Assembly: GCF_024807945.1 (NCBI RefSeq)
Contig: NZ_JANUFD010000007.1
Span: 62,001-126,000 of the forward strand
Direction of reading: 5' to 3'
Length of the DNA stretch: 64,000 nt
DNA from: Pseudomonas sp. JUb42
GTDB taxonomy: Bacteria > Pseudomonadota > Gammaproteobacteria > Pseudomonadales > Pseudomonadaceae
Both the position numbers and the translations under genes were made by a program. The notes under the pieces are model-generated. The model was given only the letters and a program-made list of their open reading frames with translations. It was not told where the DNA came from and ran no database searches. Below are positions 1 through 8,349 of the stretch, piece after piece; position 1 is the stretch's first letter; the number at the start of each line of letters is the position of its first letter.

Positions 1-279
1 TGCTCGAAGAGCTCATGCGTGAGCACCACCTTCAACCGGTCGTTATCAGTAAAGGCACGAGTGATTGCACCGCATATTTCCGGCTCTCCGAGGGTTTTAT
101 TTCGGAATTACGATTGGGATCGGCGCAGCTGAGAAACCCCTGATCTTGATCAAGGCACCATCGAACTCGCTCCAGCTGCTGGACAGTCTGTTTTCGATAT
201 CCGCGCCGGAATCATCGCCGACCAAGCAGCCTTGAAGGCTGCGCAGGCGTACATCAGGGATGTGTGTGAGGCGCATTAG
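1..279. other. Unresolved left-edge segment
   Basis: Short open frames run on the + strand, one entering from the left edge and stopping at 141-143 and another open from about 148 to the stop at 277-279. Neither has a recognisable motif or a clear ribosome site. The terminator that follows suggests that something transcribed rightward ends here, possibly the tail of a gene lying mostly outside the window or a decayed remnant. No product is proposed. Confidence 0.3.
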
Positions 280-292
280 TCTTGATAAAAGA

Positions 293-325
293 AACCCCGC
301 CTCCTTTCGGCTCGCGGGGTTTTTA
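293..325 (+). terminator. Rho-independent terminator
   Basis: An 8-bp GC-rich stem (AACCCCGC at 293-300 and GCGGGGTT at 314-321) with a 13-nt loop is followed by a run of T. The T-run lies on the + strand, so it serves transcription entering from the left edge. Confidence 0.75.
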
Positions 326-335
326 TTTATCTAAT

Positions 336-361
336 ATCAGCCATTAAAGATGAAGGCTGAT
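336..361 (-). terminator. Weak hairpin after the RTX gene
   Basis: The 7-bp inverted repeat ATCAGCC/GGCTGAT encloses 12 nt just past the stop of the leftward RTX gene. The minus strand beyond it is AT-rich but has no long T-run, so termination here is only possible. Confidence 0.3.
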
Positions 362-373
362 TAGATGACATCA

Positions 374-2380
374 TCAAGCAATGAAGTCGCCAGCAGCCAG
401 GGAGGTGCTGGATGTGCCGGTTAACTTGATCACCAGTTCGTTGGCGCCCACTGCTACGACACCATCGGTATCTAGATAGATGTATTTTCCCGCTCCGGCC
501 CCTGTAATGGTGACCACGTAAGCCGTGTTGGCTATACCGCTGAGACCCGCGTTTGTGATGGCGGAGGCAATATCCGATGCTAAATTTCCAGTACCTGCTG
601 CCGTGTAGCCCGCGCCTTGGAGCACTTGCACAACGCCACCGAAAACACCAGTCTTGATTTTGTCGATCCCTGAGGTGAAATCAGTAATGGAGTCGAACCC
701 AGAGCTAGTGGAGTTGGCTGGAGTGGTGAATACGAAGGTATCAGCACCCGCACCACCCGTCAGGGTGTCTCCGAGCACGCCGCCAGTAAGCGTGTCGGCG
801 CCGGAGCCGCCAATCAAAGTTAGGATGCCGTTTGTCTCGAGGGTGCCGTCAAGGATAATGCCGCTTGCGCTTACAGCCGAACCATCAACGGTCAAGGTTT
901 TGCCAGCGCCGACCGTTGCATCAGCCAGCGTCAGCGCATTGCCGGTGACATTAGCCAGGGTGAGCGTGGTGTTATTAGCAAATACCACATTATCCAGAGC
1001 GCTAGTGGTTATCGCATTGGTCAGACTTACACTGTTCAGGCCTGGCGCGGACAGCGCGCTGCCAAGCGTAATGGCTTCCAGTGAGGTTTTTACGTCGGCC
1101 ACTGCACCGTTGATGTTGGTCAGCGCAGTGGTGATCAAACCTGTGGTCGAAGCGTCGATCTGGTTGATATCAGCGGCATTGGCGCTGAGGTCAGTCAGGG
1201 CTACTGCCACTGCAGCGTTATGAGTAAACGCGGTGCCATTTCCGGTCACCAGTAATTGCTTGGCCTGCGCCACTGTGGCGCTGTTGATCATCCCGATCGA
1301 AGTACCATTCACCAGTCCGGTGGTGGCATCGTCGATTGATTTGAGAGTTGCGCCGAGGGAGCTACCACTGGTAAGCGTCACTGCGACATCAGGTGCCGTC
1401 CAGATCTTGTTGCCCGAGTTGCCATTGTTGGTGACTAGCAACGCGAGGGCCTGGGCGTCAGTGGCCGCAGTAATGCCAGGAATACGGGTCGCGTCTATCA
1501 AAGCCGGGGACGTCTGTTCAAGACTGGTGAGCAAGGTTGCGCTCACCGCAGTAGTATCCGAAAGCCTGATGGTGCCATTAGAAAATATGATGCCGTTGGC
1601 CAGGCTGCTGGTAATCGTCAACGATGCGTTGGAAGGGCTAAGGACAATGCTGCTTATGGGGCCGGTAACGGTTGCGGTACCTGCAACGCCGCCGCTGTTT
1701 GTAAATGTGTAAACGCCACCGACTTCGGTTACCGATACTCCGATTGTTCCGATGCCCGCGTTGGTGAGTGTCACCACGTTACTGCCGTCTTTAGTGGCGG
1801 TGAATGATGGGCCAGTAGGTGTTGTAGGCACGCCAAGCTGAACGCCAGTGGCATCAGTTACACCCTTGGTCGCGTCGCTCGTCAGGTTGGCGATCGAGTA
1901 GGGCGTCGCATCGACCTTGGCCAGCCAGGCCCGAGCGATCGCGGCGGAACTTGCGCCACTGTAACCAGCCAGCTCTGCGCTGGTGTCAATGTTCGCAGTG
2001 AAGGCGTTGGCTGCCGCTACCTTGTTGGCAATCGCGGTTGCATCACCTGGCCCGGCTGAAGTCATGATTTGATAAGCCGCGCGCGGGCCCGTGACAGTGT
2101 TCGAATCAATCAGCCCCACCCAGTACGCCAGGCCTGCCGGTTCCGGAGGCCGGTTGAACAGCGCGACGTAGATGGAGGTAACCAGCTGCGAAGTATCGCT
2201 GCCAGCGTAAAGTGCCTTGGACTCCAGCGAGGAAGAGAAGCCACTGACCACACTATCAAAATTACCGCCAGCGGCGTCTATGCTCGCAGCCCAGTAGTTC
2301 AGGCCCACTGGATCAGCCGGGCGCCCGAAGTAGGCGATGTATAGCTTTTGAACCTGATCGAAATACTGTGAGGCTGCCAT
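374..2380 (-). CDS. DUF4214/RTX-type secreted protein, probably type I-secreted
   Basis: This is a 668-aa acidic, Ser/Thr/Ala-rich protein. Residues about 5-95 carry two DUF4214-like units, each with a Y-x-A-x-F/L-x-R-P-x-x-P/D-x-G-L-x-Y-W core (YIAYFGRPADPVGLNYW, then YVALFNRPPEPAGLAYW). The middle is repetitive and beta-rich. Around residues 513-540 are calcium-binding RTX nonapeptides (GGSGADTLTGG, GGAGADTFVF), followed by a roughly 130-aa C-terminus typical of uncleaved type I secretion signals. There is no N-terminal signal peptide, which agrees with ABC-exporter secretion. The start chosen is the ATG at 2380, preceded by AGGAG; an in-frame GTG 48 nt upstream has no such site. No ABC/HlyD/TolC exporter genes are adjacent, so the exporter must be encoded elsewhere. 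The substrate or function (adhesin or S-layer-like) is inferred only. Confidence 0.75.
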   Translation of the reverse strand: MAASQYFDQVQKLYIAYFGRPADPVGLNYWAASIDAAGGNFDSVVSGFSSSLESKALYAGSDTSQLVTSIYVALFNRPPEPAGLAYWVGLIDSNTVTGPRAAYQIMTSAGPGDATAIANKVAAANAFTANIDTSAELAGYSGASSAAIARAWLAKVDATPYSIANLTSDATKGVTDATGVQLGVPTTPTGPSFTATKDGSNVVTLTNAGIGTIGVSVTEVGGVYTFTNSGGVAGTATVTGPISSIVLSPSNASLTITSSLANGIIFSNGTIRLSDTTAVSATLLTSLEQTSPALIDATRIPGITAATDAQALALLVTNNGNSGNKIWTAPDVAVTLTSGSSLGATLKSIDDATTGLVNGTSIGMINSATVAQAKQLLVTGNGTAFTHNAAVAVALTDLSANAADINQIDASTTGLITTALTNINGAVADVKTSLEAITLGSALSAPGLNSVSLTNAITTSALDNVVFANNTTLTLANVTGNALTLADATVGAGKTLTVDGSAVSASGIILDGTLETNGILTLIGGSGADTLTGGVLGDTLTGGAGADTFVFTTPANSTSSGFDSITDFTSGIDKIKTGVFGGVVQVLQGAGYTAAGTGNLASDIASAITNAGLSGIANTAYVVTITGAGAGKYIYLDTDGVVAVGANELVIKLTGTSSTSLAAGDFIA

Positions 2381-2502
2381 CCCTGGTACTCCTGAGCGAA
2401 ACTTGGGGGAAAGGCAAAACGCTATCACAGAAGAATAATCTAGCCAAGAACCCTCCTTAACGCTGCCTATCGCCCTGGAATTCAGGCAGGCGGAATGGGT
2501 TC

Positions 2503-2670
2503 ATGCGGCGGTGCCAGGTTAAGGTCATGGTCAGCATCAACGACCACCCGGATATCCGTCAGGTGTTCTAAGGGTTCCGGTTTGAGCAGCTGTCGATCAG
2601 GTACTCGAACACCAATCAGCGCTTGGGCAAAGCGGAGGTCAGCGGGGAGTTGGCGATTATGAATTGGTGA
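2503..2670 (+). pseudogene. C-terminal remnant of a D12-class (Dam-like) adenine methyltransferase
   Basis: The frame contains VMVSINDHPDIRQVF, which matches the conserved S-I-N-D-x-P-x-I-R-x-x-F region near the end of phage-type Dam methylases. An in-frame TAA at 2569-2571 is followed by GFRFEQLSIRYSNT and VSGELAIMNW, which also fit the family C-terminus. Catalytic and SAM-binding N-terminal parts are absent, so it is a dead fragment, probably left by a prophage or earlier element. The stop replaces the usual Asp before the Gly-Phe. Confidence 0.6.
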
Positions 2671-3128
2671 CGCGAGGTAGAAGTTCAGTGCGAATCTAAG
2701 GGGTAGACAATAAAACCGAGCTTAATTGTACGTGCAATTGTACGTGCAGCAGAAAAACAAAGGGCCTGCATCGCTGCAAGCCCTTGTTTTGTATGGTGCG
2801 GCACCAGACGAACGGTTGTTGGCTGGTAGGCCCCGATTTTGGCGGGACTGGAATTTGGTGGATTTTTTACATACCTCAAAGGGTATCTATAAAAAAATCA
2901 GCTAGTTATGGCTTTCTGTGGAATCGAATCGGGAATTTTGGGAGGGCGTTTGCTGTTACCGATCCTCTCATTCACTAGCTAAGCAGCCACTTGCTCTCAT
3001 AGTCCCCGAGTGCCGACAGCATCCGATCTCGGAGCTGTTGAAACAGCATCTCTACAGCTGCTGTGCCTTCGAGAACGCTTGAGGTTATCCAGGTGATGCA
3101 AAGATGCTGGACTTCGCTTACTACCCAA
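2671..3128. other. Gene-poor stretch with att-like repeat
   Basis: A direct repeat CAATTGTACGTG occurs twice near 2724-2748, and an inverted repeat AAGGGC...GCCCTT lies at 2759-2786. A copy resembling a tRNA 3' end follows (see 2792-2807). Minus-strand coding potential at 2975-3128 ends with a plausible C-terminus (FQQLRDRMLSALGD) but has no good start; it may be the frameshifted end of the small gene at 3129-3302. Confidence 0.35.
2792..2807 (-). repeat. Candidate attachment site: imperfect copy of tRNA-Thr 3' end
   Basis: The sequence TATGGTGCGGCACCAG matches TATGGTGCCGGCACCAG at 11720-11736 (tRNA-Thr 3' end with CCA) except for one missing base. The match continues weakly into the T-loop, since CGAAC follows in both. 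It could mark the distal end of the element integrated at tRNA-Thr. The missing base and short length keep this tentative. Confidence 0.4.
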
Positions 3129-3302
3129 CTACGCCCCAGATGCTTCCGAGGTGGGCGCCAAGTGTTCGAGGTGGTCACAAATAGCCCAAATGTCCTCAGC
3201 GTACGATGGTGCCGGGAACACACCGGGAGCAACAGCACGAGAAGCAAGCTGCGTAGCTGGGAGGTTGATGCGAAAACCACCTTGAAAAACGCCGTCATCC
3301 AT
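3129..3302 (-). CDS. Small hypothetical protein downstream of the retron RT
   Basis: This is a 57-aa frame that starts with ATG 9 nt after the RT stop codon and reads MDDGVFQGGFRINLPATQLA at the N-terminus. It stops at a TAG and is followed, in another frame, by about 50 codons of plausible protein ending at 2975. It could be a short accessory gene translated from the retron mRNA, or the 5' part of a roughly 108-aa gene broken by a frameshift. No ribosome site is obvious and no family is recognised. Confidence 0.3.
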   Translation of the reverse strand: MDDGVFQGGFRINLPATQLASRAVAPGVFPAPSYAEDIWAICDHLEHLAPTSEASGA

Positions 3303-3311
3303 CAAGCTGAT

Positions 3312-5099
3312 TTAGCCTTTTTGAAAGCGTGTCTTATGAAAAATTGTTTGATAATTTCTGCTAAAAATCCCTTTGCCGGGAATGTCGGGCAAGAGGTTTA
3401 AATTTCCTTCCCCCATATAGTCGTACAACCTTTTTAGGAGAATAAAGTCGGCTCGTTTTGTAAAGTTGTTCAAGCTCTCTAATGGTATGAAACCGTAAAA
3501 CGCGGCGTCGATATTGTTTTTAGCGCCTCTGGCTGTGACACCGATTACTTCCATTGAGTCGTTGAACATAGGACCTCCACTGTTTCCCTCCATTAGCGTG
3601 AAATCTACCAGCCAAAGGTCTAGGTCCACCTGTCGACGCCGTTGAGTAGTGTTACCTTTCGCGATGTAGTGGGCTGTACCGTCTCGATGTTTAGGAAAGC
3701 CGATAGATAGAACCGGGTCGGTGGGGCGAATAATAGTCTTATCACATTTTTTTAGGGCAGGTATGTTTTTAAACTCCTCATTGGGCTGGAAAATAGCCAA
3801 GTCTGCTTTCTTGTCCGAAAGGATAAGCTCTGCGGTATATTCTTTCAGGTCACCGGCACGGTGGAATGAAATGGAGTGACGAGCGATGGTTTTGGATACC
3901 CCGGTCACGACGTGTTCGTTGGTTACGATGCCGACCCCCTCCAGAAGGAAGGCTGTTCCTTGGCTTTCGTCAATGATATTGTTCACGACAAAAATTGAGT
4001 TGCCTAAAATTTCTTCTGGTGATTTTTTGAACTCAGTATTTTCTTTGCCTATTGCTACTGTGAACTCGTACGCCAATCGACGGTATATTTTGTCACCTCG
4101 CCCTCGAACCATCTGGATGTAGTTCAGTCGTCCTTTGACCACCTTGATATAAAAATCTCCAGCATTGTCCTTTGTCCGCAGAATTTGTCGAGGCTGCAGT
4201 GGCTGATTTTCGCCCTTGAGGATCTCCAGATATCTGGCCTCTGCCAGCTCAGGCCCGTAGCGCTTTAGGGCGTTGATCATTGAGCTCGTTAAACGGATGA
4301 AGTCTCTTGTGACGTTCGGCATATCGTTAACGACAAGCCCAGTTACCATTTGTCGCTGCGTTCGGTGCTGCAGACGCGTTTTTTCAGGATTTATGATGAA
4401 TCCATTGGATTTGATGATTTCTTCCAGCTCGCGCCCAGGTATCGCTCTGCCGTCCTCGGAGATTTCGACAATGTCTTTCGGTAGATGTTTTGCGGTGCTG
4501 GTAAACGAAAATGTGATGTCGTCAGCATATCTAGTAAAATGACATTTTCCTGACTTTGCTAACGCCTGTAGCTGTGAGTCAAGCTTGCGGCATATCATAT
4601 TAGAAATCAGAGGTGACGTAGGGGCGCCCTGAGCTAATTTCCCATCGCTGCAACAGATTTGTGCCATGACCGTCGCAACATTATGAGGTGCATTGAATGG
4701 ATGAGCCATGAATAGGTTTCTGACTCGCCCGAAGTGAATGCTGTCAAAAAAATCTTTCAGATCAACATTGAACACATATCTCTTTCTGGCGTGGATCTGA
4801 GCATTTGTCTTGACGTTCCTGCCCTTGACGAAGCCATGGCTGGAAGATTTTGGGGAATAAAATTTTTCCAGATGCGGCAATACTGCATGCTGAATTTTTT
4901 TCATCACCCTTTTAGGGGCTTTGATGGTGCGATGGGTTTTGTTTTTCTTTAGAATGGAAAAGCTTACGTAATGGCTGCCTTTCCTTTTGTAAAGAAAGTT
5001 CAGCAATTTGTTTTGATCAATCTCTAGTAACTGGCAGAATCCATCAAGGCTGCTAAAGCCGGGGCCAAACAAATTCTTGAAAATTTCTTCGATATCCAT
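3312..5099 (-). CDS. Retron-type reverse transcriptase fused to a trypsin-like serine protease
   Basis: This is a 595-aa two-domain protein. Residues about 45-320 are a reverse transcriptase: motif A has FNVDLKDFFDSIHF, motif B has QGAPTSPLISN, and the catalytic motif C is YADD (RYADDITFSF). The retron-specific VTG triplet follows (MVTGLVVN), and a FNAPHN segment sits where retron RTs carry their NAxxH-like motif. Residues about 370-560 look like a trypsin-like peptidase: GTAFLLEGVGIVTNEHVV (His), ADLAIFQP (Asp region) and MEGNSGGPMF (nucleophile Ser). The RT would make multicopy msDNA from the RNA encoded just upstream (5110-5240); the protease would be the anti-phage effector released on triggering. 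RT-protease fusions are among the described retron classes; the type number is not asserted. The region is AT-richer than the core genes, suggesting transfer. Confidence 0.88.
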   Translation of the reverse strand: MDIEEIFKNLFGPGFSSLDGFCQLLEIDQNKLLNFLYKRKGSHYVSFSILKKNKTHRTIKAPKRVMKKIQHAVLPHLEKFYSPKSSSHGFVKGRNVKTNAQIHARKRYVFNVDLKDFFDSIHFGRVRNLFMAHPFNAPHNVATVMAQICCSDGKLAQGAPTSPLISNMICRKLDSQLQALAKSGKCHFTRYADDITFSFTSTAKHLPKDIVEISEDGRAIPGRELEEIIKSNGFIINPEKTRLQHRTQRQMVTGLVVNDMPNVTRDFIRLTSSMINALKRYGPELAEARYLEILKGENQPLQPRQILRTKDNAGDFYIKVVKGRLNYIQMVRGRGDKIYRRLAYEFTVAIGKENTEFKKSPEEILGNSIFVVNNIIDESQGTAFLLEGVGIVTNEHVVTGVSKTIARHSISFHRAGDLKEYTAELILSDKKADLAIFQPNEEFKNIPALKKCDKTIIRPTDPVLSIGFPKHRDGTAHYIAKGNTTQRRRQVDLDLWLVDFTLMEGNSGGPMFNDSMEVIGVTARGAKNNIDAAFYGFIPLESLNNFTKRADFILLKRLYDYMGEGNLNLLPDIPGKGIFSRNYQTIFHKTRFQKG

Positions 5100-5109
5100 T
5101 CGTAGTACC

Positions 5110-5240
5110 GGGTCTCGGGGCTATTTTCTCTTCTACCAGCGCCATCGATAACGTCAACGTATAGCGCGATCAGGCAAAGCAACCCTTGCAGTGGCCACCG
5201 CATATAGTCAGTGGAAAGTTAAATCGTGCCCCGAGCCCGA
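5110..5240 (-). ncRNA. Candidate retron msr-msd RNA
   Basis: On the minus strand, immediately before the RT, GGGCTCGGGGC (5238-5228) pairs with GCCCCGAGACCC (5121-5110; one bulged A). This long-range inverted repeat, about 105 nt apart, is the expected retron a1/a2 closing stem. Between the arms are smaller hairpins: CCAC...GTGG, GCAA...TTGC, and an msd-like stem with arms GCGCTATACG and CGTTATCGATGGCGC around a TTGA loop. The RNA ends about 10 nt before the RT start codon. A promoter (5248-5276) places the predicted start at the a1 arm. The branching guanosine cannot be assigned from sequence alone. Confidence 0.6.
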
Positions 5241-5247
5241 TGTTAAA

Positions 5248-5276
5248 GTGATATCACGGCACGCATTGCTGGTCAA
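5248..5276 (-). promoter_or_regulatory. Sigma-70-like promoter of the retron
   Basis: On the minus strand TTGACC (5276-5271) is followed after exactly 17 nt by TATCAC (5253-5248). Transcription would start about 7 nt further on, at the first bases of the a1 arm, so RNA and RT would be one transcript. Confidence 0.55.
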
Positions 5277-5391
5277 CGTGTGCTGGAAGAATCTTCAGGC
5301 CGGTGTCAGACAGTCATGCTCAAAAGCGACATTTTTTTCGTATTCGGCAGTTGATGCCGTCGCCAGGGGAGGTTGAGGGGGCCATAATGCG

Positions 5392-6258
5392 TCAGCGCTT
5401 AGGCTTGGCAGCGGGGGGATCTCCACCTACCCAAGCATCTCCAGTGGCTGCTTTGAACAGCCGTTTGAACAACTCGTGTTCTTCAAGCACCAGTGGGCCA
5501 TATTGATGAACATTCGCGTAGGCAGAAATGAAACCACTGGCTGCATGCGCAGCGGCTGAGAGGATGTCGATCATCTGTTCCTCAGTGCCGCGCTGAAAAG
5601 CCTCCGTGGTCCGCGCTTGCCCTGTGTATGCGCTCATGAAATAGCTCATGCCGTAGACGGATCCGTGGATGATTTCTGAGGACACTGAGTAGATACCGCC
5701 ATAGGCACCCAGGAGCGCGCCCCCGGACGCCTGCACAACCTGCCCAATCCGATTGATCCTTGACGGAGCATCGAGCGAACACCATGAGTCCTGTCCCCGC
5801 CCGGAAAACTCAGGAAAGAGTCTGGCCGCTGTCGCTTTGGGGGTTGGATCATCGCCAAGGGTCATCATGAAATCCCCAGTACCGATCACGCGATTTTTAT
5901 GCTTCCACGCAGCGTAACGAATGTGCGCAAGAGCGCGTACAGAAACCTCAACTGGCTGGGTAGCGAAGAATGCCGCATTGATAAATCCCTCCACCACGCT
6001 CCGAGCAATGGGATACAGGTCGCGGACCGGAAGTCCTCGCTCAGCTGAGTTCGTCAGGACAGTGCCAAGCGATTGGCCGGCGCCCATGGCAACTGCCACC
6101 GTAGCCCGAGCTTGGTTGGGTTCAAAACGGCAGGACAGCCACTGTCCCTCGCGCAGCACTGGCCCTTCGGAGAGCGTAAAGAGTATCAAATTCAGGAGCT
6201 TCGACTGCTCTCCAATCACCTCGCGTAACTCTTCCAGAACCTCGTTTTTGTCGCTCAT
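5392..6258 (-). CDS. DUF5677-like hypothetical protein
   Basis: This 288-aa protein starts at the ATG at 6258, preceded by GAAGGGAA; an overlapping TTG one codon upstream is less likely. The sequence is mostly helical, with ARSVVEGFINAAFF in the middle and SVSSEIIHGSVYG further on, which resembles the conserved core of DUF5677 proteins found in defence islands and other accessory regions. It has no signal peptide or clear membrane segment. It lies between the retron and a nuclease-like gene, all in the same orientation, with about 250 nt to the next gene, so it may be a separate unit. Its molecular function is unknown, and the family assignment is by eye. Confidence 0.5.
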   Translation of the reverse strand: MSDKNEVLEELREVIGEQSKLLNLILFTLSEGPVLREGQWLSCRFEPNQARATVAVAMGAGQSLGTVLTNSAERGLPVRDLYPIARSVVEGFINAAFFATQPVEVSVRALAHIRYAAWKHKNRVIGTGDFMMTLGDDPTPKATAARLFPEFSGRGQDSWCSLDAPSRINRIGQVVQASGGALLGAYGGIYSVSSEIIHGSVYGMSYFMSAYTGQARTTEAFQRGTEEQMIDILSAAAHAASGFISAYANVHQYGPLVLEEHELFKRLFKAATGDAWVGGDPPAAKPKR

Positions 6259-6511
6259 CAAGTTCCCTTCGTTGAGTTAGTAGCGGACAACCTGAAGGAT
6301 AAGCGAAAGTTTGTGTTTCGAAGCAGTCAGAACGAGAGCCATGGTTTAAATTGGTTGAATGATCGTCCGCAATGGGTCGATAGCGGTCAGTGATGACCGA
6401 TCGCTTTCGATCCAAAACGGCCCTCTCCGCAATTCATGCATTGGCCTCGACGGCTTCGACGGCGGCCAGGTAGGCATCATTGCCAATTCCGACCTGCCTC
6501 CATATCCAACG

Positions 6512-7912
6512 TTATACGCAAACCCACTTCTCTTTCCAGATTCCCAGAGAACGCAAAAAAGCAAGCTCCGCTTCCTTCTCCTCTTGGGAGAGTTGCTTTC
6601 TGCACTCCATATACAAAAAGTCCTGAGTTGAAATAGGGGAGCTCTTTGGGTCCGAAGCAATCCCAACTACCTCTTCGATACCAGCGACTCTCAATTTGAT
6701 CGCTCGACAATAGCCAGCAAGCGACTCTCTCCTTGCTTCCCTATATTCATCATAATCCTGGCCAGGCGTGCAAATTAGAACCAAAAGAACATAAGCCCTC
6801 TTGTTTCTCACTGGACCAACAAGCGCCCGAAAAAATCTGTTCTCTCCGTTTCTGACTAATTGTTTCGAGAGTAAAAAATCATAGCTTTCAGCAAGAAGCC
6901 GCCTCGTGAGACGTCCCTCTTCAGCCATCTTTCTTAGGACTAATTCATGCGCATGCAGGTCCTTGATATCCGCGTCGTACTTATGGAGAACTCCTGCTGT
7001 CCCCCTTTGGATATGAGACGTCTGATATTCGATCAAACGATCCCACTCATAGCTTAATTCTAGGTGTTCCTTCCAAAGAGAATATGCATCGCTACGACAA
7101 AACTGGCTCCATCCTCCTTCCTTAAGAATTGCTAATTTCTCAGGATGTGGCAACTGCGGAAACGAAAAACCGTTAAAATCTGGAAGAGGATTAGAAAGGT
7201 AGGCTGCAAGTAGCTCTTCCTCACCACAAGCCATTAAATTAGCACTTGATAAGAATTCTTCTTTTTTTACTAGGTAATCCACAAAATCAGAAGCCGTATC
7301 TAGCTCTGTGAGTAGAATATCAAGTGTCAACTCGTCGAGAATGTGAATGAAGCGTTTTTTGTGGAGGGGCCTTCCGATCATAAAAGGATAATCTTTTTCG
7401 CCCAATCCGTTTATTGCCGTGTTAATGATAAGGCTACTGGAGCTACCGTTCCCCCAAGAGTTTTTCGCTGCCTCGGCCGACCCACGAGTAACGGCAATTA
7501 AATGAACTCTTCTGGCATTAAGAGGGGGCAGCGGAACCGGAATTGGGATCTTGCAAGCTGAATCAATATAAATTCGCGTTGGAAACCTTTCAATAAATGA
7601 AGCTGCACCTGTCAGCTGATCTACTGATTTTTTAATAGAACTTCTGAACCACCGGTGCCATGAAACTTTAATATCCTGATGATTTGGAAATTTGCAATGC
7701 TTGTCAGAAAAAATAAGTACATCGTTCCCAAAAACCACCAAAAAATCACATAGTTCTTTGCCCTCGCCTTCGTCAGTGTACGGGTTAGAGTAGCTCCAGA
7801 AATTCAGAAAAGCTCTCTTAGCCAATTTGGCTAAGTATCTTTCTGAATCTGTCGCCGTTGCGGACGCTGTGGACATTGCTTCCCAAATTGAAGGTTCGTA
7901 ATTTTTGTTCAT
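6512..7912 (-). CDS. Large hypothetical protein with nuclease-like N-terminal motif
   Basis: The protein is about 466 aa from the ATG at 7912 (alternatives: TTG at 7963, or ATG at 7879 after GGGAA). The N-terminal region has GKELCDFLVVFGNDVLIFSD followed by K. This E...D-(hydrophobic)-...FSDK pattern recalls the E-x(n)-D-x(n)-(D/E)xK active site of NERD/PD-(D/E)xK-type nucleases, but it is not proof. The rest is mixed alpha/beta with many charged residues and no recognised domain. Base composition is clearly AT-richer than the core genes, which indicates acquisition. Position beside a retron and recombinases suggests a defence or mobile-element role; this is inference. About 250 nt separate it from the DUF5677-like gene. 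Confidence 0.6.
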   Translation of the reverse strand: MNKNYEPSIWEAMSTASATATDSERYLAKLAKRAFLNFWSYSNPYTDEGEGKELCDFLVVFGNDVLIFSDKHCKFPNHQDIKVSWHRWFRSSIKKSVDQLTGAASFIERFPTRIYIDSACKIPIPVPLPPLNARRVHLIAVTRGSAEAAKNSWGNGSSSSLIINTAINGLGEKDYPFMIGRPLHKKRFIHILDELTLDILLTELDTASDFVDYLVKKEEFLSSANLMACGEEELLAAYLSNPLPDFNGFSFPQLPHPEKLAILKEGGWSQFCRSDAYSLWKEHLELSYEWDRLIEYQTSHIQRGTAGVLHKYDADIKDLHAHELVLRKMAEEGRLTRRLLAESYDFLLSKQLVRNGENRFFRALVGPVRNKRAYVLLVLICTPGQDYDEYREARRESLAGYCRAIKLRVAGIEEVVGIASDPKSSPISTQDFLYMECRKQLSQEEKEAELAFLRSLGIWKEKWVCV

Positions 7913-8073
7913 ATAAACCAGGCTGGTGATTTTATAGGCTGCTCTTAGATTAAACGAATTCAAGCTTACGGTACACTAAGCCGCTTTTTCGTCATGACTG
8001 GCGATTGCTGCCTTTAGCCCCTGTAAGCTTTGGGTCGGTTGCAGTCGGCCGTGATTATCAAAGTCAGACCTCC

Positions 8074-8349
8074 TTAGTCCTTGAAGGCCCATGCTCTTTC
8101 TAAGCGACGAGCCAGCAGCCGCACGGTCAGCAGGTAGTAATATCGAGTTGCCTTGCATCGCCTCGCTAGTCGGTGGTCGAGAAACCAAGCAACATGCTTT
8201 TTCTTCCAACCCCAAGGTGTTTCTAGCTGCCAGCGTTCAGATATCTCTGCTTGGATGAGCTTAGCTTGCCGTAAATGGCGCTGCCGCGTTGCGTACGATC
8301 CCGTCAACACCGCAGCCAAGAACAGGTCCATATCGAATGGCTTACTCAT
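8074..8349 (-). CDS. Small basic protein co-transcribed with integrase
   Basis: This 91-aa protein is rich in Arg, Lys and Trp (for example RQRHLRQAKLIQAEI and PWGWKKKHVAWF). Its ATG overlaps the stop of the recombinase gene by 4 nt, so the two are translationally coupled. The composition and placement suggest a small DNA-binding helper (excisionase-like or an integrase accessory), but no HTH is evident. Small proteins of this kind commonly follow integrase-domain genes in Pseudomonas islands. Confidence 0.6.
   Translation of the reverse strand: MSKPFDMDLFLAAVLTGSYATRQRHLRQAKLIQAEISERWQLETPWGWKKKHVAWFLDHRLARRCKATRYYYLLTVRLLARRLERAWAFKD

Noticed and set aside
2685..2978. 64-aa frames on both strands near the att-like site
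   Set aside because: They overlap each other and the inverted repeat, with no family features.
3063..3401. 112-aa plus-strand frame antisense to the retron gene end
   Set aside because: There is no ribosome site, and it overlaps the RT gene C-terminus on the other strand.
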